Below are positions 1 through 8,798 of a stretch of DNA of 64,000 bases, piece by piece (position 1 is the first letter of the stretch; every line of letters begins with the position of its first letter). Position numbers and translations under genes: made by a program. Source of the DNA: Phycisphaerales bacterium (GTDB taxonomy: Bacteria; Planctomycetota; Phycisphaerae; Phycisphaerales; UBA1924); NCBI GenBank assembly GCA_029260495.1, contig JAJDDD010000012.1, positions 1 through 64,000 on the forward strand, read 5' to 3'. The notes beneath the pieces are model-generated. The model was given only the letters and a program-made list of their open reading frames with translations, searched no databases and was not told where the DNA came from.

Positions 1-226
1 GTGGCCGATCGAAGCGCTGGCGATGGAGCGTGTGAATCCTGATCCCAACGGCAACGGGCTGGATGGGTCATTTGTGATGCCGGACTGGAATGACCCGGGC
101 TTTGGTTGGGAAGATGATGATGGCGGCATTTTCGATGACGACGATGACGACAGCAGTCATTACAACCAGACTCCGGGTGGTTTTGTCGCACTCGAACTCG
201 AAGCCTTGCCGCCGCCGCCGAAGTAA
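1..226 (+). CDS. C-terminal end of an unidentified acidic protein (partial)
   Basis: The frame is open from the first bases of the window and ends at TAA 224-226, so this is the 3' end of a gene that starts outside. About 74 residues are visible. A run of Asp and Glu (WEDDDGGIFDDDDDD) is followed by a tail ending LPPPPK. No domain is recognisable. The low-complexity acidic and proline-rich tail suggests a surface or secreted protein, but that is only a guess. Confidence 0.6.
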   Translation, partial: WPIEALAMERVNPDPNGNGLDGSFVMPDWNDPGFGWEDDDGGIFDDDDDDSSHYNQTPGGFVALELEALPPPPK

Positions 227-789
227 CCAGAAGCCGAACGTCATTTGTTCTTTGCCCTGTCCAAGTCGTCCCTGATCCAGTCCCAGATTATCGACTGAGC
301 CAGGCCGGATTATGACGGGCGCGCCAGCATATTATGGACGGAAACAGTTGGCCAGTGGATAAGAACAAAGATACCCATTTTCACTTAGTGACTTGTTCCC
401 GCCCTTTCAGGAGGCGAGCGTTTCGCCCGGAGAAACTACCTCCTCAAGACAGGTTGGCCATCCTTGGGTGTAAGGCTGACCCCTTCGCGTAGTGCGCTAT
501 GAATCTCGATGCGCTGTTCAGCGCTGAGCGCAATAGGACACACATCCAACCAACTGGCCCGCTCTTGCGCATGTGGTGCTCGCTTGCCTGAAATCAGCGT
601 TTGAGCGTCATCAGACGCGCCCTGCGCCCGACACATAATCGGTGTTGCCCTCGGATCGAATCCGAGCGGGGCTATTGCGCAAGGCAGCGAATCGGAGTGT
701 AAGACAGGGTGAAATCTACCGTCCTCTTTTGGGTACACTCGCCATAAAGAATGCTATATTAAAGGCTGCTTTTCCAATATGGGTGAAAA
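227..789. other. Gene-poor stretch, 563 bases
   Basis: No convincing gene is seen. A 100-codon minus-strand frame (436-738) has no recognisable motif and no clear ribosome binding site; it may be a relic or chance. The stretch holds a 7-bp inverted repeat, CTCGGAT/ATCCGAG with a 3-base loop, at 650-666 with no T-run, and the likely promoter of the downstream kinase near its right end. Confidence 0.4.
732..760 (+). promoter_or_regulatory. Possible extended -10 promoter of the kinase gene
   Basis: TGC followed by TATATT (752-760) fits an extended -10 element. Seventeen bases upstream, GGTACA (732-737) is only a partial -35 match, as is usual when the -10 is extended. Transcription would start about 23 bases before the ATG at 790. 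Seen by eye only. Confidence 0.35.
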
Positions 790-3015
790 ATGAACCGACC
801 AAGCACACTCAAATCAGGATCCACACTTGGTCGATATGAAATCGTCGGCCTTCTCGGAGTCGGCGGCATGGGCGAGGTTTACCGCGCCCTTGACAATCGC
901 CTGGAGCGTGAAGTCGCGATCAAGGTCTTGCCTCGGAAGTTTGCGGAAGATGCAGCAGCGCTCGCTCGCTTCCGCCGCGAAAGCCGCGCTGTCGCCGCAC
1001 TCTCCCATCCGAACATCCGCTCCATATACGACATCGATGTTGACAGCGACACATCCTTCGCGGTCATGGAACTGCTCGAAGGTCAGACCATTGATGCCGA
1101 AATCGCTCACCAGCCAATGCCGTGGCAGCGCGCCGTCGGTGTTGCGCTTGATGTCGCAGAAGGCCTTGCTGCGGCGCATGCCAAGGGCATTATCCACCGC
1201 GACATCAAACCTCAAAACATCTTCCTGACAAACGATGGCGCCGCCAAGATTCTTGACTTCGGTCTCGCGCGTCTCGACTCTCCCAACTCGGGCTCCGACG
1301 AAGGCCTCACAGCGACCATCACATTCGCCACCCAGGCCGGCACAATCATGGGCACCGTCCAGTACATGTCGCCAGAACAGGTCCGAGGCCAACCAGCAGA
1401 TGCACGCAGCGACATTTTCTCGTTCGGGTGTGTTCTCTATGAGATGATTACGCGCAAGCGCCTCTTCTCGCGCAATTCGCAGCCCGAAACCATGGCCGCA
1501 ATCCTCCACGAGCCTCCGCCGAAAGCTGCAGACGAAGGCATCACAGTTCCACTGGAGCTCCAGCGCATTATCGACCACTGCCTTGAGAAGAATCCGCAGC
1601 AGCGCTTCCAATCCGCGCGCGACCTTCCCTTTGCCCTGAGGGGTCTTCTTTCAGGGGCTGACGAAGCGCTCCCCGCCGAAGAGTTGCGCACGCCCTTGTC
1701 CGGAACGTTTCCCCCAGTGTCTGACGAACAAGACTCCCGCTCTATCGCGGTGCTTCCGTTTGTTAACATGAGCTCAGATGAGGAAAACGAGTTCTTCTCT
1801 GATGGCCTCGCGGAAGAGCTCATTAACGCCCTCTCCAAAATCGAGGGCCTGAAAGTCACCTCTCGAACATCTGCTTTCGCGTTTAAGTCGAAAAAGCAGG
1901 ACATCCGTGAGATTGGCAGTCATCTTAATGTGCAGACTGTGCTTGAAGGCAGCGTCCGCAAGTCCGGCAGCCGGCTACGGATTCGTTCGCAGCTTGTCAA
2001 TGTCTCAGATGGCTATCACCTTTGGTCTGAAACGTTCGATCGCCAGATGGAAGATGTCTTCGCCGTCCAGGACGAGATCGCCGAAAATATCGCCAAGGCG
2101 CTCCGTGTGGTCCTTACTGACAAAGCCAAACGCGCGCTCGCCAAGGTTCCAACCGACAACATCGAGGCCTACGAGTATTACCTCCGCGGTCGCCAATCCT
2201 ATTACCAGGTCAACCGCCGGGGGCTTGAGCGCGCCCGCAAACTCTTCGGCCGCGCTGTCGAGCTCGACCCAAGCTACGCCGCCGCATTCGCCGGCATCGC
2301 AGACTGCTGCGCCATCCTCTTCATGTGGTTCGGCGCCGCCGAAATTCACAAAAAGGAAGCGCAAGACGCCAGCCGCGAAGCCGTCGAGCTTGATCCCGAA
2401 CTCGCAGAAGCCCATGTCTCACGCGGCAACGCCCTCGTGATCGATAAAAAATTCGATCGTGCAGAAAAAGAATTCCAGGAAGCCATCAAACTCGGCCCCG
2501 AAAGTTTCGAGGCCCACTATTTCTACGGCCGCGCCTGTTTCGGCCAAGGTCTCTTCGAGCAAGCCGCAGATCTCTTCGAAACCGCCGCACGCATTCGCCC
2601 GGATGATTACGCTTCACCAAACCTTCTCGCCAATGCCTACGAAGGACTTGGCAGAACCGATGAAGCCATCCGCAGCTATCAACTCAGCTACGAAGCCGCC
2701 CAAAAACACCTCGAGTTCTTCCCCGATGACGGCCGCGCCCTCTACTTCGGCGCCATGGCGTTAATCGAGCTCGGCCAAAACGACAAAGGCCTCGAGTGGG
2801 TCGAACGCGCCATCAAAGCCGAGCCCGAGGAACCCGTCGTGCTCTACAACGTCGGCTGTGTCTATTCCAAACTCGGCAGGCACGACCGAGCCTTCTCTTG
2901 CCTCGACGATGCCGTCACCTTCGGCATCGGTCAGAAAGAATGGTTCGTCCACGACCCAGACCTTGACCCGCTGCGAGAAGACCCACGCTTTGAAAAACTC
3001 ATCGAGCGACTCTAA
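790..3015 (+). CDS. Ser/Thr protein kinase with TolB-like and TPR regions
   Basis: A 741-residue protein in three parts. Residues about 15-285 are a Hanks-type kinase: Gly loop GVGGMG, ATP-binding Lys45, catalytic HRD 136-138, DFG 156-158 and MSPEQ in the activation segment. Residues about 318-440 match the TolB/FlgO-like N-terminal domain found in fused kinases and adenylate cyclases (IAVLPFVNMS...FSDGLAEEL...VLEGSVRKSG). Residues about 455-735 are TPR-type helical repeats. No membrane span separates kinase and sensor parts, unlike PknB-type kinases, so the protein is probably cytoplasmic. Such fusions are common in Planctomycetota and Acidobacteriota; the TPR part likely selects partners. 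All catalytic residues are present. No substrate is indicated by the neighbours. Confidence 0.9.
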   Translation: MNRPSTLKSGSTLGRYEIVGLLGVGGMGEVYRALDNRLEREVAIKVLPRKFAEDAAALARFRRESRAVAALSHPNIRSIYDIDVDSDTSFAVMELLEGQTIDAEIAHQPMPWQRAVGVALDVAEGLAAAHAKGIIHRDIKPQNIFLTNDGAAKILDFGLARLDSPNSGSDEGLTATITFATQAGTIMGTVQYMSPEQVRGQPADARSDIFSFGCVLYEMITRKRLFSRNSQPETMAAILHEPPPKAADEGITVPLELQRIIDHCLEKNPQQRFQSARDLPFALRGLLSGADEALPAEELRTPLSGTFPPVSDEQDSRSIAVLPFVNMSSDEENEFFSDGLAEELINALSKIEGLKVTSRTSAFAFKSKKQDIREIGSHLNVQTVLEGSVRKSGSRLRIRSQLVNVSDGYHLWSETFDRQMEDVFAVQDEIAENIAKALRVVLTDKAKRALAKVPTDNIEAYEYYLRGRQSYYQVNRRGLERARKLFGRAVELDPSYAAAFAGIADCCAILFMWFGAAEIHKKEAQDASREAVELDPELAEAHVSRGNALVIDKKFDRAEKEFQEAIKLGPESFEAHYFYGRACFGQGLFEQAADLFETAARIRPDDYASPNLLANAYEGLGRTDEAIRSYQLSYEAAQKHLEFFPDDGRALYFGAMALIELGQNDKGLEWVERAIKAEPEEPVVLYNVGCVYSKLGRHDRAFSCLDDAVTFGIGQKEWFVHDPDLDPLREDPRFEKLIERL

Positions 3016-3062
3016 GCATCGCGGTTCATTTACACGCAGCGCAGATCACAGCGCCAACCGGC

Positions 3063-4715
3063 TTACGTCTGCAAAACCCCTGTCCGAAACGCCTGCCCTT
3101 TCGGCCAATCCCGCGCCATCGCCAGCGCTTCGGTCAGCTCCTTTCGCGTCTCGTGCGGCTGAATAATCCGATCAACCCACCCCCGCGCCGCCGCATGCCG
3201 AATGTCCTGCTGCTCCGTATACGAAGCTTCGACCGCAGCCAAAATTTCCTCGTGCGCCTGCTCGTCAATTTGTTCGCCCTTCTTCTTCCGACTCCCCTCT
3301 TCAATCATCGCAAGCACTTCCGTCGCCTGCTTCGCACCCATCACCGAGCATCGCGAAGACGGCCACGCATATGTCAGAAACGGATCAAACGCCCGCCCGC
3401 ACATCGCGTAATTCCCCGCTCCAAAGCTCCCGCCGACCATCAGCGCAATCTTCGGCACAACACAGTTGCTCATCGCGTTCACAAGCTTCGCCCCCGCTCG
3501 AATAATCCCGCCCTGCTCCGAATCGCGCCCCACCATAAACCCCGTCGTATCGTGAACAAATACAATCGGCGTCCCTCGCTGATTGCAATCCATAATGAAC
3601 CGCGCCGCCTTCTCTGCTGAGTCATCATAAATTACGCCGGGCATGTTCACCGCGACGCTCGGCCCCACCTTCCCGCCAGGCATCTTCTTCTCAGTGAGCT
3701 TCCGCTGATTCGCGACGATTCCGCACGGATATCCCCCAATCCTCGCATACACACACACAAGCGACCGCCCATACTCTGCCTTGTATTCATCAAACGCGCC
3801 CGCATCCACAATGCACTTGAGCAGCTCCAGCGCGTCGTACTGCTGCATCGGCGAATCACGAAACACTTCATACACGTCGTCAGCGTCCCGCTCCGGATCC
3901 ACTGCCACATAAGGCGGCGAGCTCGCAACCTCCACCCGCATCTCGCCCTCCATGAGCGAGCGCAATCGCTTCAAACACGCTTCATCATCCGCCTCACGAA
4001 AATCAATCGTCCCTGAAATCTCCGCGTGCATCTGCGCCCCGCCGAGTTCTTCACTATTTACCTCTTGCCCAATCGCAGCCTTCACCAGCGCCGGACCCGC
4101 CAGGTACAACCCCGACCCCTCTGTCATCAAGAGTGTGTCGCACAGCACCGGTAGGTACCCACCACCCGCAACGCAGTACCCCATGATCGCCGCCAACTGT
4201 GGAATCCCCGCCGCGCTCAGCACCGCATTGTTCCGAAAGATCCGACCGAAGTCATCCGTATCCGGAAAAACATCTTCCTGCAAAGGCAAAAACACACCCG
4301 CTGAATCCACCAGGTAAAGAAGCGGCAGTCGGCCCATCTCCGCAACCGTCTGGGCGCGAATAATCTTCTTGCACGTCATCGGAAAAAAGGCGCCCGCCTT
4401 CACCGTCGCATCATTCGCAATAATCATCGCCCGCCGACCCGACACCTGCCCAACGCCCGTCACAACTCCCGCCGCCGGCGCCCCGCCATATTCCATATAC
4501 ATGTTGTGAGCTGTCCAGGCGCCAAACTCCGTAAACATCTCGCCCGGATCAATCAGCTTCTCGATGCGCTCGCGCGCCGTCAGCCGCCCCTTGCTGTGCT
4601 GCCGATCAATCGCCTTAACCCCGCCGCCAAGCCGAATCTGCCGCTCCGTCTGCTGAAGCGTTTCATTCAACTCTCGCAATGGATGAATCGCTGTCTTTGT
4701 CGTGCCCGCTGACAT
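3063..4715 (-). CDS. Acyl-CoA carboxylase carboxyltransferase (beta) subunit
   Basis: A 550-residue biotin-dependent carboxyltransferase of the propionyl-/methylcrotonyl-CoA carboxylase beta family. It has the two crotonase-like halves expected (about 30-280 and 290-530) with oxyanion-hole glycines (YCVAGGGYLP; GGSFGAGNYAM). The segment LQEDVFPDTDDFGRIF resembles the methylcrotonyl-CoA type, which points to leucine or isoprenoid breakdown, but substrate cannot be fixed from sequence alone. The C-terminal MGAKQATEVLAMIEE is typical. The partner biotin carboxylase/biotin carrier subunit is not in this window. It is followed downstream by the kinase gene end (convergent) and preceded by a 102-base gap to the histidine kinase gene. 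Confidence 0.9.
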   Translation of the reverse strand: MSAGTTKTAIHPLRELNETLQQTERQIRLGGGVKAIDRQHSKGRLTARERIEKLIDPGEMFTEFGAWTAHNMYMEYGGAPAAGVVTGVGQVSGRRAMIIANDATVKAGAFFPMTCKKIIRAQTVAEMGRLPLLYLVDSAGVFLPLQEDVFPDTDDFGRIFRNNAVLSAAGIPQLAAIMGYCVAGGGYLPVLCDTLLMTEGSGLYLAGPALVKAAIGQEVNSEELGGAQMHAEISGTIDFREADDEACLKRLRSLMEGEMRVEVASSPPYVAVDPERDADDVYEVFRDSPMQQYDALELLKCIVDAGAFDEYKAEYGRSLVCVYARIGGYPCGIVANQRKLTEKKMPGGKVGPSVAVNMPGVIYDDSAEKAARFIMDCNQRGTPIVFVHDTTGFMVGRDSEQGGIIRAGAKLVNAMSNCVVPKIALMVGGSFGAGNYAMCGRAFDPFLTYAWPSSRCSVMGAKQATEVLAMIEEGSRKKKGEQIDEQAHEEILAAVEASYTEQQDIRHAAARGWVDRIIQPHETRKELTEALAMARDWPKGQAFRTGVLQT

Positions 4716-4817
4716 TCGTGCCTTTCAAAAAAGAAGCTCAGCGCTTCAGGCGCTGTGGGGAGTGACCTGATCCAAACTGCAACTGTGAGCAAATCCAAGT
4801 CTACCTATATCCACTCC

Positions 4818-6521
4818 CTAGTTCCCCTCGGACAACGTCGGTTCGTCAATCGCTTGAACATCTTGTTCAGCTGGCACAGGCCCGCTCATCCCCTCCAGCC
4901 GATGCGACAGCCGTTCAAGTCGCGCCCGATCAAGTTTCACCGGCACAATCAGAGAAAACATCGATCCCCGCCCAGCGTCGCTCACCAACTGAATGTCACC
5001 CTGAATCATCCCCGCCAGTTCCTTACAGATCGCAAGCCCCAGCCCCGTCCCCTCATGCTCGCGCGTATGCCCCGATTCAACCTGCGTGAACTTCTCAAAA
5101 ATACGCTCCTGATTCTCCGCCGTAATCCCGGGCCCCGTGTCCAGCACACTCACCCGTACGCTCGGCGAGCCGATCCCTGAATACAACCGTTCTGCCCGCA
5201 ACGTCACGCGCCCGCCTTCAGGAGTGAACTTCACCGCGTTGGAAAGAAAGTTAAAAACAATCTGCTGGAATTTTCTGGGATCAGTTTCAATCCACAGTCC
5301 GCGATCGGTGGAATCATCATTCGATTCTGTCGCGTCCAGCGCCGAAGAGTGCGCATCCAAAAGCAGCTTGATCTTTTTCTTCTCCGCCTGCGGACGAATC
5401 AGCGCCATCAATCCATCACACGCCGCTCCCAGATTCATATCTTCGATATGCAGTTCAACCTTCCCCGCCTCAAGTTTCGCCATCTCTAGAAGATCCGTAA
5501 TCATCTCAAGTAGCGACCGTCCTGCCGAAACAATGTTCTCTAAATACCGCGTCCGCTTCCGATACTGCGCCGCCAGCTCCTCGTCAGACCCGCCCGGCGC
5601 CTCGTCATCTGCAATCGCGGACAAAAGCTCTGCAAACCCAATGATTGAGTTCAAGGGCGTGCGCAGCTCATGGCTCATGTTCGCCAAAAACTCCCCCTTC
5701 AACTGCGCTGCTTCATGCAGCTCAAGATTGCTCTCCTCAAGCTGAGTCACCTTCAAATCCAGCGACCGATTGATCCCTTTCAACTGATCCTGAGTCGTCT
5801 CCAGCTTCTCCAGCATTTGATTAAACGACTCGCCCAACTGCTCAAACTCATCACCAGTCTCAATATCCGATCGCACGCCCACCGCCCCGCGACCGATCCG
5901 CTCCGCCGTCCATCGCAGCTCTCGCACCGGCGCCAAAATCAACCGCGTCGTGATCAAATAAAACACAAGGATCGCCAGCCCGCCTGCAAACATCCCCGCG
6001 CTCAGCAGGTACAGCCGATTCACAAACAATCGCGACGCAGCCCGCGGCGCCACATGCTCCGTCACGACCGCGCGCACGAGTTTCCCATCCTCATCACGTA
6101 TTGACTTCGCAAACCGGTACACATGATGCGATCCCACCCGCACCATCTCATGATGCTCCATCGCCTTGGGATCATCGCGAAATCTTCGCGCCGCACCGCC
6201 CGCAAACGTGTCGCTCTCTGCAATATGCTCCAGGTTCTCTGCTGAAAATGAACGCATCTTGAATGGCAGAGTCATCCCGGGAGACAACCCCCTCAGATCA
6301 TCCGCACTCAGCGCCGCCGCCGCATCTTCCGCAGTCACAATCTCTTCACTCAGAACCGTCGACCACAACTCCGTATGCTGCCGCGCATTGTCCCACTCAC
6401 TCTGGTGCGTCAGCGACGCCATCAAAATCCACGGCACCACCAGCGTCATCGCAACAATCGCAATCACCGCTGCCCCAAACAGCAGATGACACTTATTCGC
6501 AAGCGAGAGCCCGACAACCAT
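4818..6521 (-). CDS. Membrane sensor histidine kinase
   Basis: A 567-residue two-component kinase. Membrane spans at about 12-35 and 169-192 flank an extracytoplasmic domain (36-168) whose ending resembles DUF3365-type sensor domains; no CxxCH haem motif is seen. A HAMP-like linker (192-245) and coiled coil (to about 275) lead to the HisKA box NMSHELRTPLNSIIGF with phospho-acceptor His284. The ATP-binding domain has an N box (FLSNAVKFTPEGG), G1 (DTGPGI) and G2 (GTGLGLAI). No receiver domain is fused and no response regulator gene is adjacent, so its partner lies elsewhere. It starts four bases after the GNAT gene ends, suggesting co-transcription. Confidence 0.9.
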   Translation of the reverse strand: MVVGLSLANKCHLLFGAAVIAIVAMTLVVPWILMASLTHQSEWDNARQHTELWSTVLSEEIVTAEDAAAALSADDLRGLSPGMTLPFKMRSFSAENLEHIAESDTFAGGAARRFRDDPKAMEHHEMVRVGSHHVYRFAKSIRDEDGKLVRAVVTEHVAPRAASRLFVNRLYLLSAGMFAGGLAILVFYLITTRLILAPVRELRWTAERIGRGAVGVRSDIETGDEFEQLGESFNQMLEKLETTQDQLKGINRSLDLKVTQLEESNLELHEAAQLKGEFLANMSHELRTPLNSIIGFAELLSAIADDEAPGGSDEELAAQYRKRTRYLENIVSAGRSLLEMITDLLEMAKLEAGKVELHIEDMNLGAACDGLMALIRPQAEKKKIKLLLDAHSSALDATESNDDSTDRGLWIETDPRKFQQIVFNFLSNAVKFTPEGGRVTLRAERLYSGIGSPSVRVSVLDTGPGITAENQERIFEKFTQVESGHTREHEGTGLGLAICKELAGMIQGDIQLVSDAGRGSMFSLIVPVKLDRARLERLSHRLEGMSGPVPAEQDVQAIDEPTLSEGN

Positions 6522-6525
6522 ACTC

Positions 6526-7062
6526 TTAGTTTACGCCCTCTCCCGCGCCGCCGCCGTTCCCCCCAAGAACCGCCTCCATCAAACACACATCAAGCACCCG
6601 CCCAAACTTTTCCCCCACGCCGTGCATCACGCCAACCTCGACAAAACCAACCGACCGATGCAAACGCAAGCTCGCCTCCTGCGTCGTTGCGATCCGCGCA
6701 AGCAACACGCCCACTCCTCCCGCGCGCCCGCGCTCAACCAGTCCCTCCAGCAGAGCCTTTCCTGCGCCAACCCCCCGCGCATCCTCCCGCACATACACAC
6801 TCACCTCCCCCGCCCGCGCATAGCAACACCTCGTCGACCAATCCGAAACCGAACCCCACCCAATCACTTCCCCATCCCGCTCCGCGACAATCGCCGGCCG
6901 ATCCCCGCGCCCATGCTCAGTAAGCCACGCCCGTTGCTCATCCTCATTCTCGATCGGAGCTAAATCAAAAATCGCAAAACTCGTCCGAATCTCATGATTC
7001 AGAATCCCAAAGATCGCTCCCAAATCCCCTTCCCGCGCTTCGCGCACCGTCACGTTTGACAT
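6526..7062 (-). CDS. GNAT-family N-acetyltransferase, phosphinothricin/YncA-like
   Basis: A 178-residue acetyltransferase. The start (VTVREAREGDLGAIFGILNHEI) and the acetyl-CoA loop region (VSVYVREDARGVGAGKALL) match the phosphinothricin/methionine-sulfoximine acetyltransferase group, and the C-terminal half (LHRSVGFVEVGVMHGVGEKFGR) is typical of that group. Members acetylate small amino-acid-like amines in the cytoplasm. It lies between the MATE gene (18-base gap) and the histidine kinase (4-base gap) on one strand. The co-location with an efflux pump hints at detoxification, which is inference. Confidence 0.85.
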   Translation of the reverse strand: MSNVTVREAREGDLGAIFGILNHEIRTSFAIFDLAPIENEDEQRAWLTEHGRGDRPAIVAERDGEVIGWGSVSDWSTRCCYARAGEVSVYVREDARGVGAGKALLEGLVERGRAGGVGVLLARIATTQEASLRLHRSVGFVEVGVMHGVGEKFGRVLDVCLMEAVLGGNGGGAGEGVN

Positions 7063-7080
7063 CGCAAACTCCCCTCCGAC

Positions 7081-8679
7081 TCACACACTCACCTTCATCC
7101 ATCCGCCATGTAAAAACCTCGCCGTGAATAACAACGACCGAATCACAAGCTCCCCGCACAACCCGAACCACAACCCCACAAGCCCATACGACCACGGACT
7201 CGGATTCAAAATCACACCGCCCCCGACCCACTCCGGCAAATAAATATCCACGCCCGACAACACATACGCCAAAGGCAGCCGAATCGCATACGTCGCAACC
7301 CAGGTGATCATCATCATCATCCGCGTATCCCCCGCCCCGCGCATCCCCGTCCGCAACACCATCATCACACCAAACGGAATCTGTATCGCTCCCGCAATCT
7401 GAATCAGTTTCGGCGCCATCTCAAGATGCACCGGCTGCTCACTAAACCAGCCCACAATCGTCGTCGGAATCAGCAAAAACACTGCGCCCAGCAAACCCAT
7501 CAACCCGCACGCAATCAATGTGCAACGCAGCATCGCCGTCTTCGCAAGTCCCGGCGCCCCGGCCCCCAAATACTGCCCCGCAAGTGTCGACGCCGCCAGC
7601 CCCATCGCAAACCCAGGCATAAAGCTGAACGCCTCAATCCGCACCGCCACAATGTGCGTCCCCAAATACCCCGGCACGCTCATCCACCCCACCATCAAAA
7701 TCACAACAAAATTTCCAAACCACATCCCAAACGTCTCAACAAAATTCGGCGTCCCCACCCCAATCAACCGTCCCATCGTCACACGGTGCGGCCGCAACCG
7801 CCTCCGCGTCACCTTCACCCCGCACGTTCCCCGAAATAGCCACCACCCAATTATCAATCCCCCCGAAAGCCACGCCGCCAGCGTCCCCAGCGCGATCCCC
7901 TCAATTCCAAGATCAAACGGCGAAGGATTCCGCAACAGCGTTTGCACAACTGCCTCGCCCGACTCATCAATTCGCGCCCGCGTCAGGTCTACCCCCGACA
8001 GAAACCAACTCACAAAAATATTCACAACATTCACGATCGCGACTGTCGCCAACGGCCGCTTCGCATCCCCCGCCCCCCGGCAGCACGCAGAACCCGCCAC
8101 CATCACACCCAGCGCCGGAACTCCAACCGCGCAAATCCGAAGGTACGTCACCAACCCCTCCGATGCCTCCTCCGTCATCTGCAGCATCCGCCCGATCTCA
8201 GGCGCCATTGCAAATACCAATGACGCAACCGCAGCCCCTGCAGCCGCAGCGAGCAACACCGCCTGCGACGTCGCCGCATTTGCAACCGCCTGCCTTCCCT
8301 TCCCAATCGATCGACTCACAATCGCCGTCGCACCGACACCAACCGCCATCCCGATCAGCGAAAGGAACCAAAGAAAATACGCCGCCCCCCCAATCGAATC
8401 TGTCGCCGACTCGCTCAGACTCGTCGCCAGCTTCGTGTCAACAAGCCCCACCAGCGATTGCAAAAAAGACTCAACCAAAATCGGCCACGCCAGAACAAAA
8501 ATCGCTCCCCACATCGAAAGCCCTGCAAGCTTCCCCGATATCAGCCGGCCGTCCCCGTCCACTCCACCCAGCGCGGGCTTCGTCCCAATCGCCACACCGC
8601 CGATCGCTTCAATCGCCTCAACCTGCTCGGGCCCCTCCCCCCCAGCATTTCCCGGTATGTCCTCGCGTTCACGTGTCAT
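7081..8679 (-). CDS. MATE-family efflux transporter
   Basis: A 532-residue polytopic membrane protein with about 12 hydrophobic spans in two homologous halves. After a hydrophilic head of about 50 residues, the first span has AIFVLAWPILVESFLQSLVG, as in MATE proteins, and GAGDTRMMMMI and CCRGAGDAKRPL are the paired mid-loop GAGD motifs of the family. Members export cationic drugs or metabolites using Na+ or H+ gradients. The head is longer than usual; a later start, such as the Met in LAGLSMWGAIF, is possible. It is the first gene of the minus-strand run and diverges from the dehydrogenase gene at 8799. Confidence 0.9.
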   Translation of the reverse strand: MTREREDIPGNAGGEGPEQVEAIEAIGGVAIGTKPALGGVDGDGRLISGKLAGLSMWGAIFVLAWPILVESFLQSLVGLVDTKLATSLSESATDSIGGAAYFLWFLSLIGMAVGVGATAIVSRSIGKGRQAVANAATSQAVLLAAAAGAAVASLVFAMAPEIGRMLQMTEEASEGLVTYLRICAVGVPALGVMVAGSACCRGAGDAKRPLATVAIVNVVNIFVSWFLSGVDLTRARIDESGEAVVQTLLRNPSPFDLGIEGIALGTLAAWLSGGLIIGWWLFRGTCGVKVTRRRLRPHRVTMGRLIGVGTPNFVETFGMWFGNFVVILMVGWMSVPGYLGTHIVAVRIEAFSFMPGFAMGLAASTLAGQYLGAGAPGLAKTAMLRCTLIACGLMGLLGAVFLLIPTTIVGWFSEQPVHLEMAPKLIQIAGAIQIPFGVMMVLRTGMRGAGDTRMMMMITWVATYAIRLPLAYVLSGVDIYLPEWVGGGVILNPSPWSYGLVGLWFGLCGELVIRSLLFTARFLHGGWMKVSV

Positions 8680-8798
8680 CCGTTGAACAATGCCTTCCGC
8701 TCAGTCTCTTTACGCCAACATTTCCTAAACGCCTCGCACCAAATCGCAGGCCTCCATCCTAGGCCCAGCCCCATCCCTGCGATGGCTACCATAGCCCA

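Noticed and set aside
354-362. DnaA-box-like sequence (TTATCCACT on the minus strand)
   Set aside because: A single near match with no neighbours and no dnaA gene; it does not support an origin here.
436-738. 100-codon minus-strand frame in the gene-poor stretch
   Set aside because: No recognisable motif, no clear ribosome binding site, and it overlaps the probable promoter zone of the kinase gene; described in the intergenic entry only.
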